A stretch of DNA of 64,000 nt, from contig CANMMP010000003.1 in NCBI GenBank assembly GCA_947499125.1, forward strand, positions 558,001 through 622,000, written 5' to 3'. A model generated the notes under the pieces. It had not been told where the DNA came from. It ran no database searches and saw only the letters and a list, made by a program, of their open reading frames with translations. Position 1 is the first letter of the stretch; each line of letters starts with the position of its first letter. The position numbers and the translations under genes were made by a program. Positions 51,604-60,666 of this stretch are shown here, piece after piece. Source of the stretch: an uncultured Pontibacter sp. (GTDB lineage Bacteria; Bacteroidota; Bacteroidia; Cytophagales; Hymenobacteraceae).

Positions 51604-52830
51604 ATGAACTACCAGATACTGCTAAAAAAGGTCGCTAAACGACTTAAGAAAATAGCGGTACGGATTCTTCCTTACCGCACCCGCTTTCGGCCTGATGGAG
51701 TGTGCTTTATACCCTCGCTTGCTTCTGATTCGCAACAAATGCTTGCAGGTAATGTGCTGGTGCATAGTATTTACCCAAACTACCTTACCACTTTAGATAT
51801 TTCGGAAGACCTATACCAGGCGTGTTCGGAGTACTGGAAACCACAACGCCGCGTAACCACCGATTATATTGTAGTAGAGGTGCCACAGGGCCGTTTGCAT
51901 ACCGACAACGAAAGCAGCATCGCCATTATATCCCGCGACAATAATCTGATAGATAATGTGTCGCTGAGCCTGGAAGATGGCAAAGTAACAAAGCCTGAAA
52001 AAAATAATGTATTTCGCCAACACCTGTTCTCGGAGCCTGCTAAGCTGGAGGGTACTGTATTTACAATGCTTTCGGGCGGGGCAGGTATAAATAACATAGG
52101 GCACTGGTTTTTAGATGTGCTTCCGCGCTTACACCTGTTGCAACAAAGCGGCCTGTTCGAGGAAGTTGATTGGTTTTTGGTGCCGTCTACCCGCTATAGT
52201 TACCAGACCGAAACACTTGAACTGCTCGGCATACCAAAAGAGAAGATCATATCGGGAGAAGTATACAGCCATATACAAGCTGACCGGATCATCGCTTCCA
52301 CAGCGCCGAGAGGTAACCATACGCTGGTGCCTCAGTGGTTGATAACTTATTTGCGGGAAGCTTTCCTGCCTGTTGTCGCAAACACCCAGGAACAGGAAGT
52401 GCAGGCTGATGGGCCGTTGTTGTTTATCAGCCGAAAAGACTCGAAAGTGCGGAATGTGCTTAATGAGGATGAGCTGCAAAACGTGTTGGGGCAGTATGGC
52501 TTTAATACGGTCGTGTCGAGTAACTTCACTATTTCAGATAAGGTCAGGATATTCTCCCAGGCAAGATTTGTTCTTTCGCCAACTGGTGCCGGGCTGATCA
52601 GTATGCTATTCTGCCAGCCGGGTACTAAACTGGTCGAGATCTTTAATGAAGGATTTGTTATTGAGCCCTTCTATGACATAGCTACCAAGCTTAACTTAGA
52701 TTACAACTATATTATCTGTAAGTCGCAAGGCAAAAAAGCGAGAAACGCCGCCCAGGGGCAAAAAGGCCATCTTATTGTAGAAACCGAAAAGGTGGAAGAG
52801 CTTCTGGAGCAACTGGTAAAGCAGGCTTGA
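51604..52830 (+). CDS. Glycosyltransferase family 61 (DUF563) protein
   Basis: A 408-residue cytoplasmic protein. The N-terminal third is variable. The DUF563/GT61 core is recognised from NNIGHWFLDVLPRLHLLQQSG (about 160-180), followed by WFLVPS, EKIISGEVYSHIQADRIIASTAP, LLFISRKDSKVRN, VSSNFTISDKVRIFSQARFVLSPTGAGL and CQPGTKLVEIFNE. GT61 enzymes add sugars to surface polysaccharides or glycoproteins. The preceding 450 bases are AT-rich without a gene. Other polysaccharide genes are not adjacent, so its acceptor is unknown. Confidence 0.9.
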   Translation: MNYQILLKKVAKRLKKIAVRILPYRTRFRPDGVCFIPSLASDSQQMLAGNVLVHSIYPNYLTTLDISEDLYQACSEYWKPQRRVTTDYIVVEVPQGRLHTDNESSIAIISRDNNLIDNVSLSLEDGKVTKPEKNNVFRQHLFSEPAKLEGTVFTMLSGGAGINNIGHWFLDVLPRLHLLQQSGLFEEVDWFLVPSTRYSYQTETLELLGIPKEKIISGEVYSHIQADRIIASTAPRGNHTLVPQWLITYLREAFLPVVANTQEQEVQADGPLLFISRKDSKVRNVLNEDELQNVLGQYGFNTVVSSNFTISDKVRIFSQARFVLSPTGAGLISMLFCQPGTKLVEIFNEGFVIEPFYDIATKLNLDYNYIICKSQGKKARNAAQGQKGHLIVETEKVEELLEQLVKQA

Positions 52831-53035
52831 TTATCTATACTTTCCCCATCATAATTTCCCCGTCAATGTTATAACTGGCAACTGTTTATGTCAGGTTGCA
52901 AACGTACCTTTCCTCTCATCAAACTATAAAAGCGGCTAACTATAGCCTGTAAGCAAAGTATAAATAAGGCAATGGCCAAAACTTTTTGCGTACTTACAAC
53001 TTTAAAGGTCATCAAACAGATAGAATTATACTTTG

Positions 53036-53043
53036 TATCTTTG
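53036..53043 (+). promoter_or_regulatory. TAnnTTTG box for hemH
   Basis: TATCTTTG lies 25 bases before the hemH ATG. No clear TTG element is found 17-21 bases upstream. Confidence 0.5.
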
Positions 53044-53068
53044 CAACCTATAAGCAGTTATACTTTCC

Positions 53069-54097
53069 ATGAGCAAAAAAAATATAGGTAAAATAGGCGT
53101 TCTACTGGTTAACCTCGGAACTCCGGACACAGCAGAAACCCCTGATGTAAGAAAATACCTGCGCGAATTCCTGATGGACAGACGCGTAATAGATATAAAC
53201 CCGGTTGGGCGCTTCTTCCTGATAAATGGTGTTATTGCTCCATTTAGGGCACCAAAATCAGCAAAAGTATACAAAGAGCTCTGGACAGAACGCGGTTCGC
53301 CGTTGCTTTATCATGGCATAGACCTGAAGGAGAAATTGCAGGTTGCCCTCGGCGATAATTACCATGTAGCTTTTGGCATGCGTTACCAAAGCCCGAGTAT
53401 ACAAAGTGCTTTAGAAGAGCTGCGCGATAAAAGTGTAGACAGGATTATAGTATTGCCACTGTTCCCGCAATATGCGGCGGCCTCCACAGGGTCGGTACAG
53501 GATAAGGTTATGGAGATCGTAAAGGAGTGGTGGGTGATCCCGAGTATAAACTTTATCTCTTCTTTCTGCGACGATCCGGGCTTTATAAACGCATTTGCCG
53601 AACTGGGCAAGCAGCATATGGCACAAGATAACTATGATCATGTGATCTTTAGCTACCATGGTTTGCCGGAACGACAGGTTTTAAAAGGTAGTGATAAAGG
53701 CTACTGTAAATTGGGTTCGTGCTGCAACAGCTATAACAAGCGCAATAAATACTGTTACCGCGCCGCCTGCTTTGCAACATCCAGGTTACTGGCCGAACAG
53801 CTTGGTATAACCGAAGACCAATATACGGTTACGTTCCAGAGCCGCCTGTTAAAAGACCCTTGGCTACAACCTTACACTGACGAAGTTCTGAAAACGCTTC
53901 CTGCGAAAGGAATTAAAAAAGTGCTGGCCTTTAGTCCTGCTTTTGTGGCCGATTGCCTGGAAACAACTATAGAAGTTGGCGAAGAATTTAAGGAAATGTT
54001 TGAGCACGCCGGCGGCGAAAAATGGCAGCTTGTAGAAAGCCTTAACTCAAACGATACCTGGGTAGAGGCAGTAAAATCCTTGGTGCTGGAAAGTTAA
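53069..54097 (+). CDS. hemH: Ferrochelatase HemH
   Basis: The 342-residue enzyme inserts ferrous iron into protoporphyrin IX, the last step of protohaem synthesis. Family marks are GVLLVNLGTPDTAETPDVRKYLREFL, GMRYQSPSI, LFPQYAAASTGSV, the metal-site His in FSYHGLPERQ, and Glu in ETTIEVGEE. Between them lies a Cys-rich segment, CKLGSCCNSYNKRNKYCYRA followed by AC, five cysteines in a CX4CCX9CX4C pattern, which could hold an iron-sulfur cluster as in some bacterial ferrochelatases (inference). The gene has its own TAnnTTTG box and a terminator. Confidence 0.97.
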   Translation: MSKKNIGKIGVLLVNLGTPDTAETPDVRKYLREFLMDRRVIDINPVGRFFLINGVIAPFRAPKSAKVYKELWTERGSPLLYHGIDLKEKLQVALGDNYHVAFGMRYQSPSIQSALEELRDKSVDRIIVLPLFPQYAAASTGSVQDKVMEIVKEWWVIPSINFISSFCDDPGFINAFAELGKQHMAQDNYDHVIFSYHGLPERQVLKGSDKGYCKLGSCCNSYNKRNKYCYRAACFATSRLLAEQLGITEDQYTVTFQSRLLKDPWLQPYTDEVLKTLPAKGIKKVLAFSPAFVADCLETTIEVGEEFKEMFEHAGGEKWQLVESLNSNDTWVEAVKSLVLES

Positions 54098-54126
54098 GTT
54101 TTTAAGATTGAGCAGAATAAGTATAA

Positions 54127-54166
54127 AAAGAGCCGCTAATGACATGTTAGCGGCTCTTTGTTTTAT
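54127..54166 (+). terminator. Terminator after hemH
   Basis: A perfect 13-bp stem (AAAGAGCCGCTAA at 54127-54139 with its complement at 54147-54159) is followed by GTTTTATAGTT. Confidence 0.9.
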
Positions 54167-54244
54167 AGTTCTGAAAGCAATATTGAATTGAATATACCTT
54201 ACATAGCCTGATCCTACTGCCTTGTAAATCTTAAATATCTTAGT

Positions 54245-54826
54245 CTATATTCTCTTAAAGTCGATCCAGTAATCTGAAGTAGCATCTGCATAAGAACGGA
54301 GTTTGTCCAGAAGTATAGCAGGGTCGTCTTCTATTATAAGGTTGTCCAGTTGGTCGCGTTTAACAAAGCCTTCGGTTATCGTATGGCTGATCATCTCAAA
54401 GAATTTATCATAGTAGCCATTGATGTTATAGAAGGCCACAGGCTTTTTAATAATGCCCAGTTGGTTCCAGGTAATTATCTCGCAGATCTCATCAAACGTA
54501 CCGAAGCCGCCGGGCATAGCAATAAAGGCGTCGGAGCGGGCCGCCATAATAGCTTTACGCTCGTGCATGGTCTCTACCACATGTAGTTCGTTCAGGCCAT
54601 GGTGCGCCACTTCACGGTCTACTAAACTCTGCGGAATAACACCTATAGCTTTGCCACCATGTTCCAGCACTGCGTCGGCTATAACACCCATCAGGCCAAC
54701 ATTGCCACCACCATACACCAGCATTACTTTTTGCTCGGCCATCAGTTTGCCCAGCGCAGCAGATGCTTCGCTGTACGTTGGGTCGAGGCCTGTATTGGCA
54801 CCACAAAAAATACCTAAACTTTTCAT
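54245..54826 (-). CDS. LOG-family Rossmann protein (TIGR00730; nucleotide 5'-monophosphate phosphoribohydrolase-like)
   Basis: The 193-residue protein has the LOG signature: LVYGGGNVGLMG (37-47), the ribose-phosphate site MHERKAIMAARSDAF (87-101) and PGGFGTFDEICEIITW (105-120). Enzymes of this family hydrolyse cytokinin-type or ordinary nucleoside monophosphates to base and ribose 5-phosphate. They were long misannotated as lysine decarboxylases. Bacterial roles are probably in nucleotide clean-up. A TACTTTTG box lies 26 bases upstream on the reverse strand. Confidence 0.94.
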   Translation of the reverse strand: MKSLGIFCGANTGLDPTYSEASAALGKLMAEQKVMLVYGGGNVGLMGVIADAVLEHGGKAIGVIPQSLVDREVAHHGLNELHVVETMHERKAIMAARSDAFIAMPGGFGTFDEICEIITWNQLGIIKKPVAFYNINGYYDKFFEMISHTITEGFVKRDQLDNLIIEDDPAILLDKLRSYADATSDYWIDFKRI

Positions 54827-54852
54827 TAAACTCTTTTTAAAATAAAATCTGG

Positions 54853-54860
54853 CAAAAGTA
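54853..54860 (-). promoter_or_regulatory. TAnnTTTG box for the LOG-family gene
   Basis: The reverse strand reads TACTTTTG, about 26 bases before the ATG at 54826. Confidence 0.45.
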
Positions 54861-54912
54861 AAGCCCCGCCATTACTGACGGAGCTTCGGTTATAGTTTAT
54901 AGTTCCAGGTTG

Positions 54913-56073
54913 TTATGCTGTTACTTTATGATACATCTTTGCTAAGGTCTCCGCTACATAATCTATCTCGGCTTCGGTGTTATACTTACTGAACGAGAAG
55001 CGAACCGAACCACGCGTCGGGTCAACGTTAAGGGCACGCAGCACATGCGAACCGGTATCGGCACCACTGCTGCAGGCGCTGCCACCCGATGCTGAAATTT
55101 TAGCAATATCCAGGCTGAACAACAGCATTTCGTTTATGTCCGAAGCAGGCAGGCTAACATTAAGCACCGTATAAAGGCTCTTATCACCAAACTCCGACAT
55201 GCCATTAAAGCTTACATCTTCCATCTGCTCACGCAGTTTATAGATCATCCTGTCCTTCAGGTTCTGTATGTGGCGCGTGTGGTCGTCCATGTCGCGGTAG
55301 GCGATCTCTAAGGCTTTTGCCAGGCCAATGATGCCATACACATTCTCGGTGCCGCCACGCATGTTGCGCTCCTGCGAGCCACCCTGTATCAACGGCTGAA
55401 TTTTATAGTTTGCATCGCAGTACAGGAAACCTATACCTTTTGGCCCATGGAATTTGTGCGCCGAACCAACTATAAAATTAGCGTTCAGAGCCTGCAGGTC
55501 GTGCTTATAGTGGCCCATGGTCTGCACCGTATCCGAATGGAAAACAGCGTTATACTTCTTGCAGATCTCGCCAATGGCTTCGATGTTATTAAGCGTGCCG
55601 ATCTCGTTATTGGCATGCATCACCGAAACTAAAGTTTGCGGCTGGTTCGCCAATAATTCTTCCAGGTGCTCCAGGTCCAGGTTGCCACGCTCATCATGCT
55701 TCAGGTAGCTAACCTGCACGCCATCCTGTTTTTCCAGCATCTCCATGGTATGCAACACGGCATGGTGCTCCAGTTTTGTAGAGATAGCATGTTTTATTCC
55801 TAAAGTGCGGCAAGTGCAGATAAGTGCTGCGTTATCGGCTTCGGTACCTCCTGAAGTAAAAAATATCTCGGCAGGAGAGGTGTTTAGTAAGCCTGCCACA
55901 GTTTTGCGTGCTTTCTCAATAGCCGCCCTCACTTCACGGCCATGTGTATGAATAGAAGATGGGTTTCCGTAGTGCTCCAGCATAAAAGGAGCCATGGCAT
56001 CAAAAACTTCCTTGTCTAAAGGGGTGGTGGCAGCATTGTCTAAATATACACGCATGTCGGTAAGGGTTTGCAT
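54913..56073 (-). CDS. Cysteine desulfurase (IscS/NifS family)
   Basis: 386 residues. Markers are VYLDNAATTPLD, HYGNPSSIHTHGREVR, FTSGGTEADNAAL, VSVMHANNEIGTLN, the PLP-binding Lys207 in GSAHKFHGPKGIGF, and the active Cys334 in GGSACSSGAD. It removes sulfur from cysteine for iron-sulfur clusters and thiolated tRNA. The short distance between Cys and the following Gly is of the IscS/NifS (group I) type. The ATG at 56073 is used, but the ATG at 56055 (MRVYLDNAATTP) is equally likely. No iscU or iscR gene is adjacent. Confidence 0.94.
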   Translation of the reverse strand: MQTLTDMRVYLDNAATTPLDKEVFDAMAPFMLEHYGNPSSIHTHGREVRAAIEKARKTVAGLLNTSPAEIFFTSGGTEADNAALICTCRTLGIKHAISTKLEHHAVLHTMEMLEKQDGVQVSYLKHDERGNLDLEHLEELLANQPQTLVSVMHANNEIGTLNNIEAIGEICKKYNAVFHSDTVQTMGHYKHDLQALNANFIVGSAHKFHGPKGIGFLYCDANYKIQPLIQGGSQERNMRGGTENVYGIIGLAKALEIAYRDMDDHTRHIQNLKDRMIYKLREQMEDVSFNGMSEFGDKSLYTVLNVSLPASDINEMLLFSLDIAKISASGGSACSSGADTGSHVLRALNVDPTRGSVRFSFSKYNTEAEIDYVAETLAKMYHKVTA

Positions 56074-56107
56074 TACTCTATCTAACGAACTACTAAAGTA
56101 TGAAAAA

Positions 56108-56155
56108 AAGTTGCGCCAAGGAGAAAAGAACTTTGTCTTTTACCTTGGCGCAGTA
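56108..56155 (-). terminator. Terminator of the phosphoglucosamine mutase gene
   Basis: A 10-bp stem TGCGCCAAGG / CCTTGGCGCA (56112-56121 with 56143-56152) is followed on the reverse strand by a T-run (complement of GAAAAAAAG at 56102-56110). Confidence 0.85.
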
Positions 56156-56191
56156 CTATAACCTGTTATAAAATATAGTTACAACAGCACA

Positions 56192-57586
56192 TTATGCTTT
56201 CTCAGATATAATTTCTTTGATATCCGCAATGATCTTGTTTGCCAGGTGGTCGGCGGTAGCATTGCTATCCGATTCGGCATAGATACGGATGATCGGTTCG
56301 GTGTTAGACTTGCGCAGGTGCACCCACTCTTTGTCGAACTCGATCTTTACACCATCTATCGTATTAATAGGCTGCTTGGCGTAGCGCTCCTGCATTTGGG
56401 TAAGCACAGCATCTACATCCACATCCGGGGTAAGCTCTATCTTGTTTTTAGAGATATAATAATTAGGATAGCTGGCACGCAGGCGTGTCATGCTTAGACC
56501 AGATTTGGCAAGGTGGGTCAAAAACAAAGCTATACCAACCAGTGCATCGCGGCCATAGTGTAGCTCCGGGTAAATAATACCTCCGTTGCCTTCGCCACCA
56601 ATTACAGCGTTCTGCTCCTTCATCATATTCACCACGTTCACTTCGCCAACAGCTGCAGCATAATAATTGCCACCCGCTTTCTCGGTTACATCGCGCAGCG
56701 CCCTTGTAGATGACAGGTTAGAAACCGTGTTACCAACTTTATTCTTTAATATATAATCAGCTACGGCTACTAAGGTATACTCTTCGCCAAACATGCTGCC
56801 ATCTTCGTTTATCAGTGCCAGGCGGTCCACATCCGGGTCTACCACTATACCCAGGTCAAACTTACCTTTCTCTATCACCTTCGATATCTCGCGCAGATTC
56901 TCTGGCAGCGGCTCCGGGTTGTGCGGGAAATGTCCGTCCGGTTCGCAGTATAGTTTCTCTACAGTTTTAACGCCCAGGGCTTCCAGCAACATTGGCACTG
57001 CAATACCGCCTGTCGAGTTAACGCAATCTATAGCTACCTTAAATTTCTTTTCTTTAATAGCTGCTACATCTACCAACGGCAGGCCAAGTATAGTTTCGAT
57101 GTGCCTTGCAATGGCATCTTCGCGTTGCGTGTAAGTGCCCAGTTCGGTTACCTGTGCAAACTCAAAGGCTTCCTTGTCAGCCAGTTCTAATACTAACTTA
57201 CCTTCGGCATCCGAAATAAATTCACCTTTATAGTTAAGGAGCTTCAGGGCGTTCCACTGTTTCGGGTTATGGCTGGCTGTAAGTATAATGCCACCGCCTG
57301 CATTTAGCTCGGGCACTACCATTTCTACAGTTGGCGTAGTCGATAAGCCTACATCTATCACATTTATACCTAAGCCTTGCAGCGTAGCGCAAACCAGTTT
57401 GTTCACCATATCGCCGGAAATGCGTGCATCGCGCCCAACTATAATGGTGTTGTTATTGTTGGTCGTCTGTAATACCCAGGTGCCGTAAGCGGCGGCAAAT
57501 TTTACCACATCTACAGGGGTAAGTGCTTCACCAGCCTGCCCGCCTATCGTTCCTCTGATTCCTGAAATTGATTTTATTAAAGCCAC
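56192..57586 (-). CDS. glmM: Phosphoglucosamine mutase
   Basis: The 464-residue phosphohexomutase starts with the family hallmark LIKSISGIRGTIGG. The phosphoserine loop is TASHNPKQWNALK with Ser105, the metal site is VDPDVDRLAL (about 250), the sugar loop is GGEGNGGIIYPE, and the phosphate-binding loop RKSNTEPIIRIYAE lies near the end. It converts glucosamine 6-phosphate to glucosamine 1-phosphate for peptidoglycan and lipid A precursors. A phosphomannomutase activity cannot be wholly excluded. A TACTTTTG box lies 24 bases upstream and a terminator downstream. Confidence 0.9.
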   Translation of the reverse strand: MALIKSISGIRGTIGGQAGEALTPVDVVKFAAAYGTWVLQTTNNNNTIIVGRDARISGDMVNKLVCATLQGLGINVIDVGLSTTPTVEMVVPELNAGGGIILTASHNPKQWNALKLLNYKGEFISDAEGKLVLELADKEAFEFAQVTELGTYTQREDAIARHIETILGLPLVDVAAIKEKKFKVAIDCVNSTGGIAVPMLLEALGVKTVEKLYCEPDGHFPHNPEPLPENLREISKVIEKGKFDLGIVVDPDVDRLALINEDGSMFGEEYTLVAVADYILKNKVGNTVSNLSSTRALRDVTEKAGGNYYAAAVGEVNVVNMMKEQNAVIGGEGNGGIIYPELHYGRDALVGIALFLTHLAKSGLSMTRLRASYPNYYISKNKIELTPDVDVDAVLTQMQERYAKQPINTIDGVKIEFDKEWVHLRKSNTEPIIRIYAESDSNATADHLANKIIADIKEIISEKA

Positions 57587-57610
57587 TCGTTCTTATCTTT
57601 TAATAGACTG

Positions 57611-57618
57611 CAAAAGTA
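57611..57618 (-). promoter_or_regulatory. TAnnTTTG box for glmM
   Basis: The reverse strand reads TACTTTTG, 24 bases before the glmM ATG at 57586. Confidence 0.5.
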
Positions 57619-57795
57619 GTAATATTTAGGTTTATACTTTACACTTTAACTAAAACAGTATACCTGATCTTTTAATGTATGCCGAGCAATAAGCTGACTT
57701 ATAGTTTTATAATTGCCTGTTTATAGTTTTTAATGCAGGTTGCGGTGCGCTATACCTAACTAACCCGGCCAACCTTATTTTAGTATATTTGCCCT

Positions 57796-58605
57796 ATGGA
57801 TAAAACTTTTTTTGATGATACGCCGCGTGGCAGGCAGCTTCAGGCATTTAACCGCCTGCTTGATGTAATGGACGACCTGCGTGCCAAATGCCCCTGGGAC
57901 CGGAAACAAACCATGGAAAGCCTGCGCCACTTAACTATAGAGGAAACCTACGAGCTTTCGGATGCTATTTTAAAGAAAGACCAGCCTGAAATAAAGAAGG
58001 AGATAGGTGATCTGATGCTGCACATGGTGTTTTATGCCAAAATTGCTTCGGAGCAGAAAACCTTTGATATGGCTGACGTGTTAAACGCTCAGTGCGAGAA
58101 GCTTATCTTCAGGCACCCACACATTTACGGCGACGTAACAGCAGATACAGAAGAAGAGGTAAAGAAGAACTGGGAGCAACTAAAGCTTAAAGAAGGAAAC
58201 AAATCGGTGCTGGGCGGTGTGCCATCGTCGTTGCCGGCCTTGGTTAAAGCCATGCGTATACAGGAAAAAGCCCGTGGAGCAGGTTTTGACTGGGACGATA
58301 AAAGCCAGGTTTGGCAAAAAGTGCAGGAAGAGCTGAGCGAGTTTGAAGAGGAGTTTAACGTAACCGACACCACAACTATAGATAAGGAACGCGCAACTGC
58401 CGAGTTTGGCGACCTGCTGTTCTCGCTAATTAATTTTGCCCGCTTTGTTGATATAAACCCGGAGGAGGCGCTGGAAAGAACCAATCTTAAATTTATTGAC
58501 CGCTTTAAGTACCTGGAAACCGAAGCCGCAAAAGATGGTAAAAATTTACAGGATATGACCTTGGAAGAAATGGACTTTTACTGGAATAAGGCAAAAAAAA
58601 GGTAG
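57796..58605 (+). CDS. mazG: Nucleoside triphosphate pyrophosphohydrolase MazG
   Basis: 269 residues with two MazG domains. The first has CPWDRKQTMESLRHLTIEETYEL and EIGDLMLHMVFYAKIA (metal-binding Glu/Asp). The second has KVQEELSEFEEEF and EFGDLLFSLINFARF. The linker ends in the conserved GGVPSSLPALVKAMRIQEKARGAGFDW. It hydrolyses NTPs to NMP and pyrophosphate and cleans aberrant nucleotides. A TATATTTG box ends four bases before the ATG. Confidence 0.95.
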   Translation: MDKTFFDDTPRGRQLQAFNRLLDVMDDLRAKCPWDRKQTMESLRHLTIEETYELSDAILKKDQPEIKKEIGDLMLHMVFYAKIASEQKTFDMADVLNAQCEKLIFRHPHIYGDVTADTEEEVKKNWEQLKLKEGNKSVLGGVPSSLPALVKAMRIQEKARGAGFDWDDKSQVWQKVQEELSEFEEEFNVTDTTTIDKERATAEFGDLLFSLINFARFVDINPEEALERTNLKFIDRFKYLETEAAKDGKNLQDMTLEEMDFYWNKAKKR

Positions 58606-58889
58606 GCTTGCATACAGGTTTCAAAATTGCTTCTTATATTTAAATCGGCTTTTACTGTATAAAAGTACGCAACTTCGTAGTATAAGTAGTTAAGATAGCT
58701 AACTGTGCTTAAGAAGCCGTATATAGTAACGATTATAGTTTACAGGTTATTTCCGGGCTATAATTATACCTATCACCCTCTCAGCAAAGCTTTTTGGTGC
58801 AACAAATGCGGCTAAGCCATGTATAATGGTAGTGCTCAATTTTTATATTGAAATTTTTAAAGAGAATAAGTCCGGATTAAAGTTTATAC
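58606..58889. other. Intergenic region upstream of the exb-ton operon
   Basis: No gene is visible. The sequence is AT-rich and carries several GTATA/TATAG words. The promoter pair at 58890-58920 and a leader of about 215 bases follow. Confidence 0.5.
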
Positions 58890-58920
58890 TTTGGATAATA
58901 TTCGAAATTATATAGATTTG
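58890..58920 (+). promoter_or_regulatory. Bacteroidota-type promoter of the exbB-exbD-tonB operon
   Basis: TTTG at 58890-58893, a 19-base spacer, and TAGATTTG at 58913-58920 match the phylum consensus exactly. Transcription would start near 58926, giving a leader of about 215 bases before exbB. Confidence 0.75.
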
Positions 58921-59139
58921 TAGATGCGCATCTGTTTGCGATGTACTCTTAACTATAATCTGGCCTGCATCCGCAGGTTTCTGAAGCTTACTGAAGACGA
59001 CTTATTAAGAAGTATAAATCGAAAAATTTGTAGCATAAAGAACTAAAACTGAAACAATTACATTTTTATAATTACACAATCAGATTACACAAACAATTTT
59101 ATTACAACACAAACAGCTAAACTTTAAACTTTAATTAAA

Positions 59140-60018
59140 ATGGAAAAAAAGACTGCAGTAGTAAGCAAAGATGCTAATGTAGAGGCCAAAGGCGGCTCAG
59201 CTGCTTCGTTATTTGCTACAATTGTTATTCCGGTAACTTTTGTGATATGCGTGCTTATCTATATGTTCGTTCTTGGTAACCCTGCTAACTTCGAAGGTGG
59301 CAGCAACGAGAACCATCCTCTTCCTGGCAATTACCTTGGCATTGTTTACAAAGGTGGTTGGGTAGTACCTGTGTTAATGACCCTTGTACTTCTTGTATTA
59401 GTATTCTCTATTGAGCGTGCTCTTACCATCAGCAAAGCAAAAGGTACTAAAAACGTAGCAGGTTTTGTTCGCACAATCTCTTCTAAACTTAACCAGCGCG
59501 ATATCAACGGTGCAATTGCTGCCTGCGACGTGCAAAAAGGTTCAGTTGGTAACGTAGTAAAAGCTGGTCTTCTTAAGTACAAGGAAATGCAGAACGAGCC
59601 TGAGCTGTTAAAAGCTGAGAAAGTAGCTGCTATCCAGAAAGAGATTGAAGAATCTACTTCACTTGAGTTGCCAATGCTTGAGAAAAACCTGGTTATCATC
59701 TCTACTATCGCTTCTATCTCGACTCTTACAGGTCTGGTAGGTACGGTACTTGGTATGATCAAGGCGTTCTCGGCTCTTGCTGCTTCTGGTACTCCGGATG
59801 CTACCGCCCTTTCAAACGGTATCTCTGAGGCCCTTATCAACACAGCCCTTGGTGTAACTGGTTCTGCTATCGCTATTATTGCTTATAACTACTTTACAAG
59901 CAAGATCGATGAGCTTACTTACAGCATCGACGAAGCTGGTTTCAGCATCATCTCTACTTTCGCAGCACAGCACGAAACAAGTGGCGCTGCTACTGCTCCA
60001 AGACAACAAACTGTATAA
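59140..60018 (+). CDS. exbB: ExbB/TolQ/MotA-family proton channel subunit
   Basis: 292 residues with three transmembrane helices (about 23-45, 68-88 and 175-215). The family core reads NLVIISTIASISTLTGLVGTVLGMIKAFSALA and GISEALINTALGVTGSAIAIIAYNYF. It forms the pentameric proton channel that, with ExbD, energises TonB. It is the first gene of a tight operon; exbD follows 20 bases downstream. Codons are more conservative (common codons, few ATA) than in surrounding genes, consistent with high expression. Confidence 0.95.
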   Translation: MEKKTAVVSKDANVEAKGGSAASLFATIVIPVTFVICVLIYMFVLGNPANFEGGSNENHPLPGNYLGIVYKGGWVVPVLMTLVLLVLVFSIERALTISKAKGTKNVAGFVRTISSKLNQRDINGAIAACDVQKGSVGNVVKAGLLKYKEMQNEPELLKAEKVAAIQKEIEESTSLELPMLEKNLVIISTIASISTLTGLVGTVLGMIKAFSALAASGTPDATALSNGISEALINTALGVTGSAIAIIAYNYFTSKIDELTYSIDEAGFSIISTFAAQHETSGAATAPRQQTV

Positions 60019-60038
60019 CTGACTCTTAACACAAAAAA

Positions 60039-60650
60039 ATGCCTAAAGTAAAAGTAAAAAGGACCAAACCTACATTGGACATGACACCAATGGTGGACCT
60101 TGCCTTCTTGCTGGTTACTTTCTTTATGCTAACAACGCAGTTCTCTCCGGAAGAAGCGGTGATCGTGGATACGCCATCGTCGGTTTCAGAGATAAGACTG
60201 CCGGAGTCAAACGTGATTACGATAACGGTTGATAAGAACGACCGCGTATTCTTTGGAGTTGACAGCAAACAAGTAAAGGAAGTGTTGCTTAACAAGATGG
60301 CGGGCAAATATGGTGTTAGCTTCAGTCCAACAGAAGTAGAAACTTTCTCGCTGTTAACAAATTTTGGCGTGCCGATGAACAGGCTTAAGTCGTATTTAGC
60401 GATGGAAACCGACGCACGTAAGAATTATGACAAGCAGGCTCCTGGTATTCCGATCGACTCGGTAGGAAACGAACTAGGCGACTGGGTGCACCAGACGCGT
60501 CTTTCGAACCCGAAAGTTGTGGTAGCCATTAAAGGCGACCAGGATGTAAGCTTCGAGACTGTGCAGAAGGTGATCAACACGCTACAGGACAAGAAGGTGA
60601 ACAGGTTTAACCTGATCACTGACATGGAAAATAGACCGCAAAACCTTTAA
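60039..60650 (+). CDS. exbD: ExbD-family protein, first copy
   Basis: A 203-residue protein with a short basic N-terminus (MPKVKVKRTKP), then LDMTPMVDLAFLLVTFFMLT, a single transmembrane helix with the conserved proton-carrying Asp. The periplasmic part is longer than in typical ExbD (about 160 residues) and includes VVVAIKGDQDVSFETVQKVI. Located between exbB and the second exbD. Pairs of different ExbD proteins are usual in Bacteroidota. Confidence 0.94.
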   Translation: MPKVKVKRTKPTLDMTPMVDLAFLLVTFFMLTTQFSPEEAVIVDTPSSVSEIRLPESNVITITVDKNDRVFFGVDSKQVKEVLLNKMAGKYGVSFSPTEVETFSLLTNFGVPMNRLKSYLAMETDARKNYDKQAPGIPIDSVGNELGDWVHQTRLSNPKVVVAIKGDQDVSFETVQKVINTLQDKKVNRFNLITDMENRPQNL

Positions 60651-60666
60651 TAATAGGAGATAAGAA

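Noticed and set aside
54245-54826. Lysine decarboxylase annotation
   Set aside because: The PGGFGTFDE and ERKAIMAARSDAF motifs define the LOG-type phosphoribohydrolase family; the decarboxylase name is a historical error.
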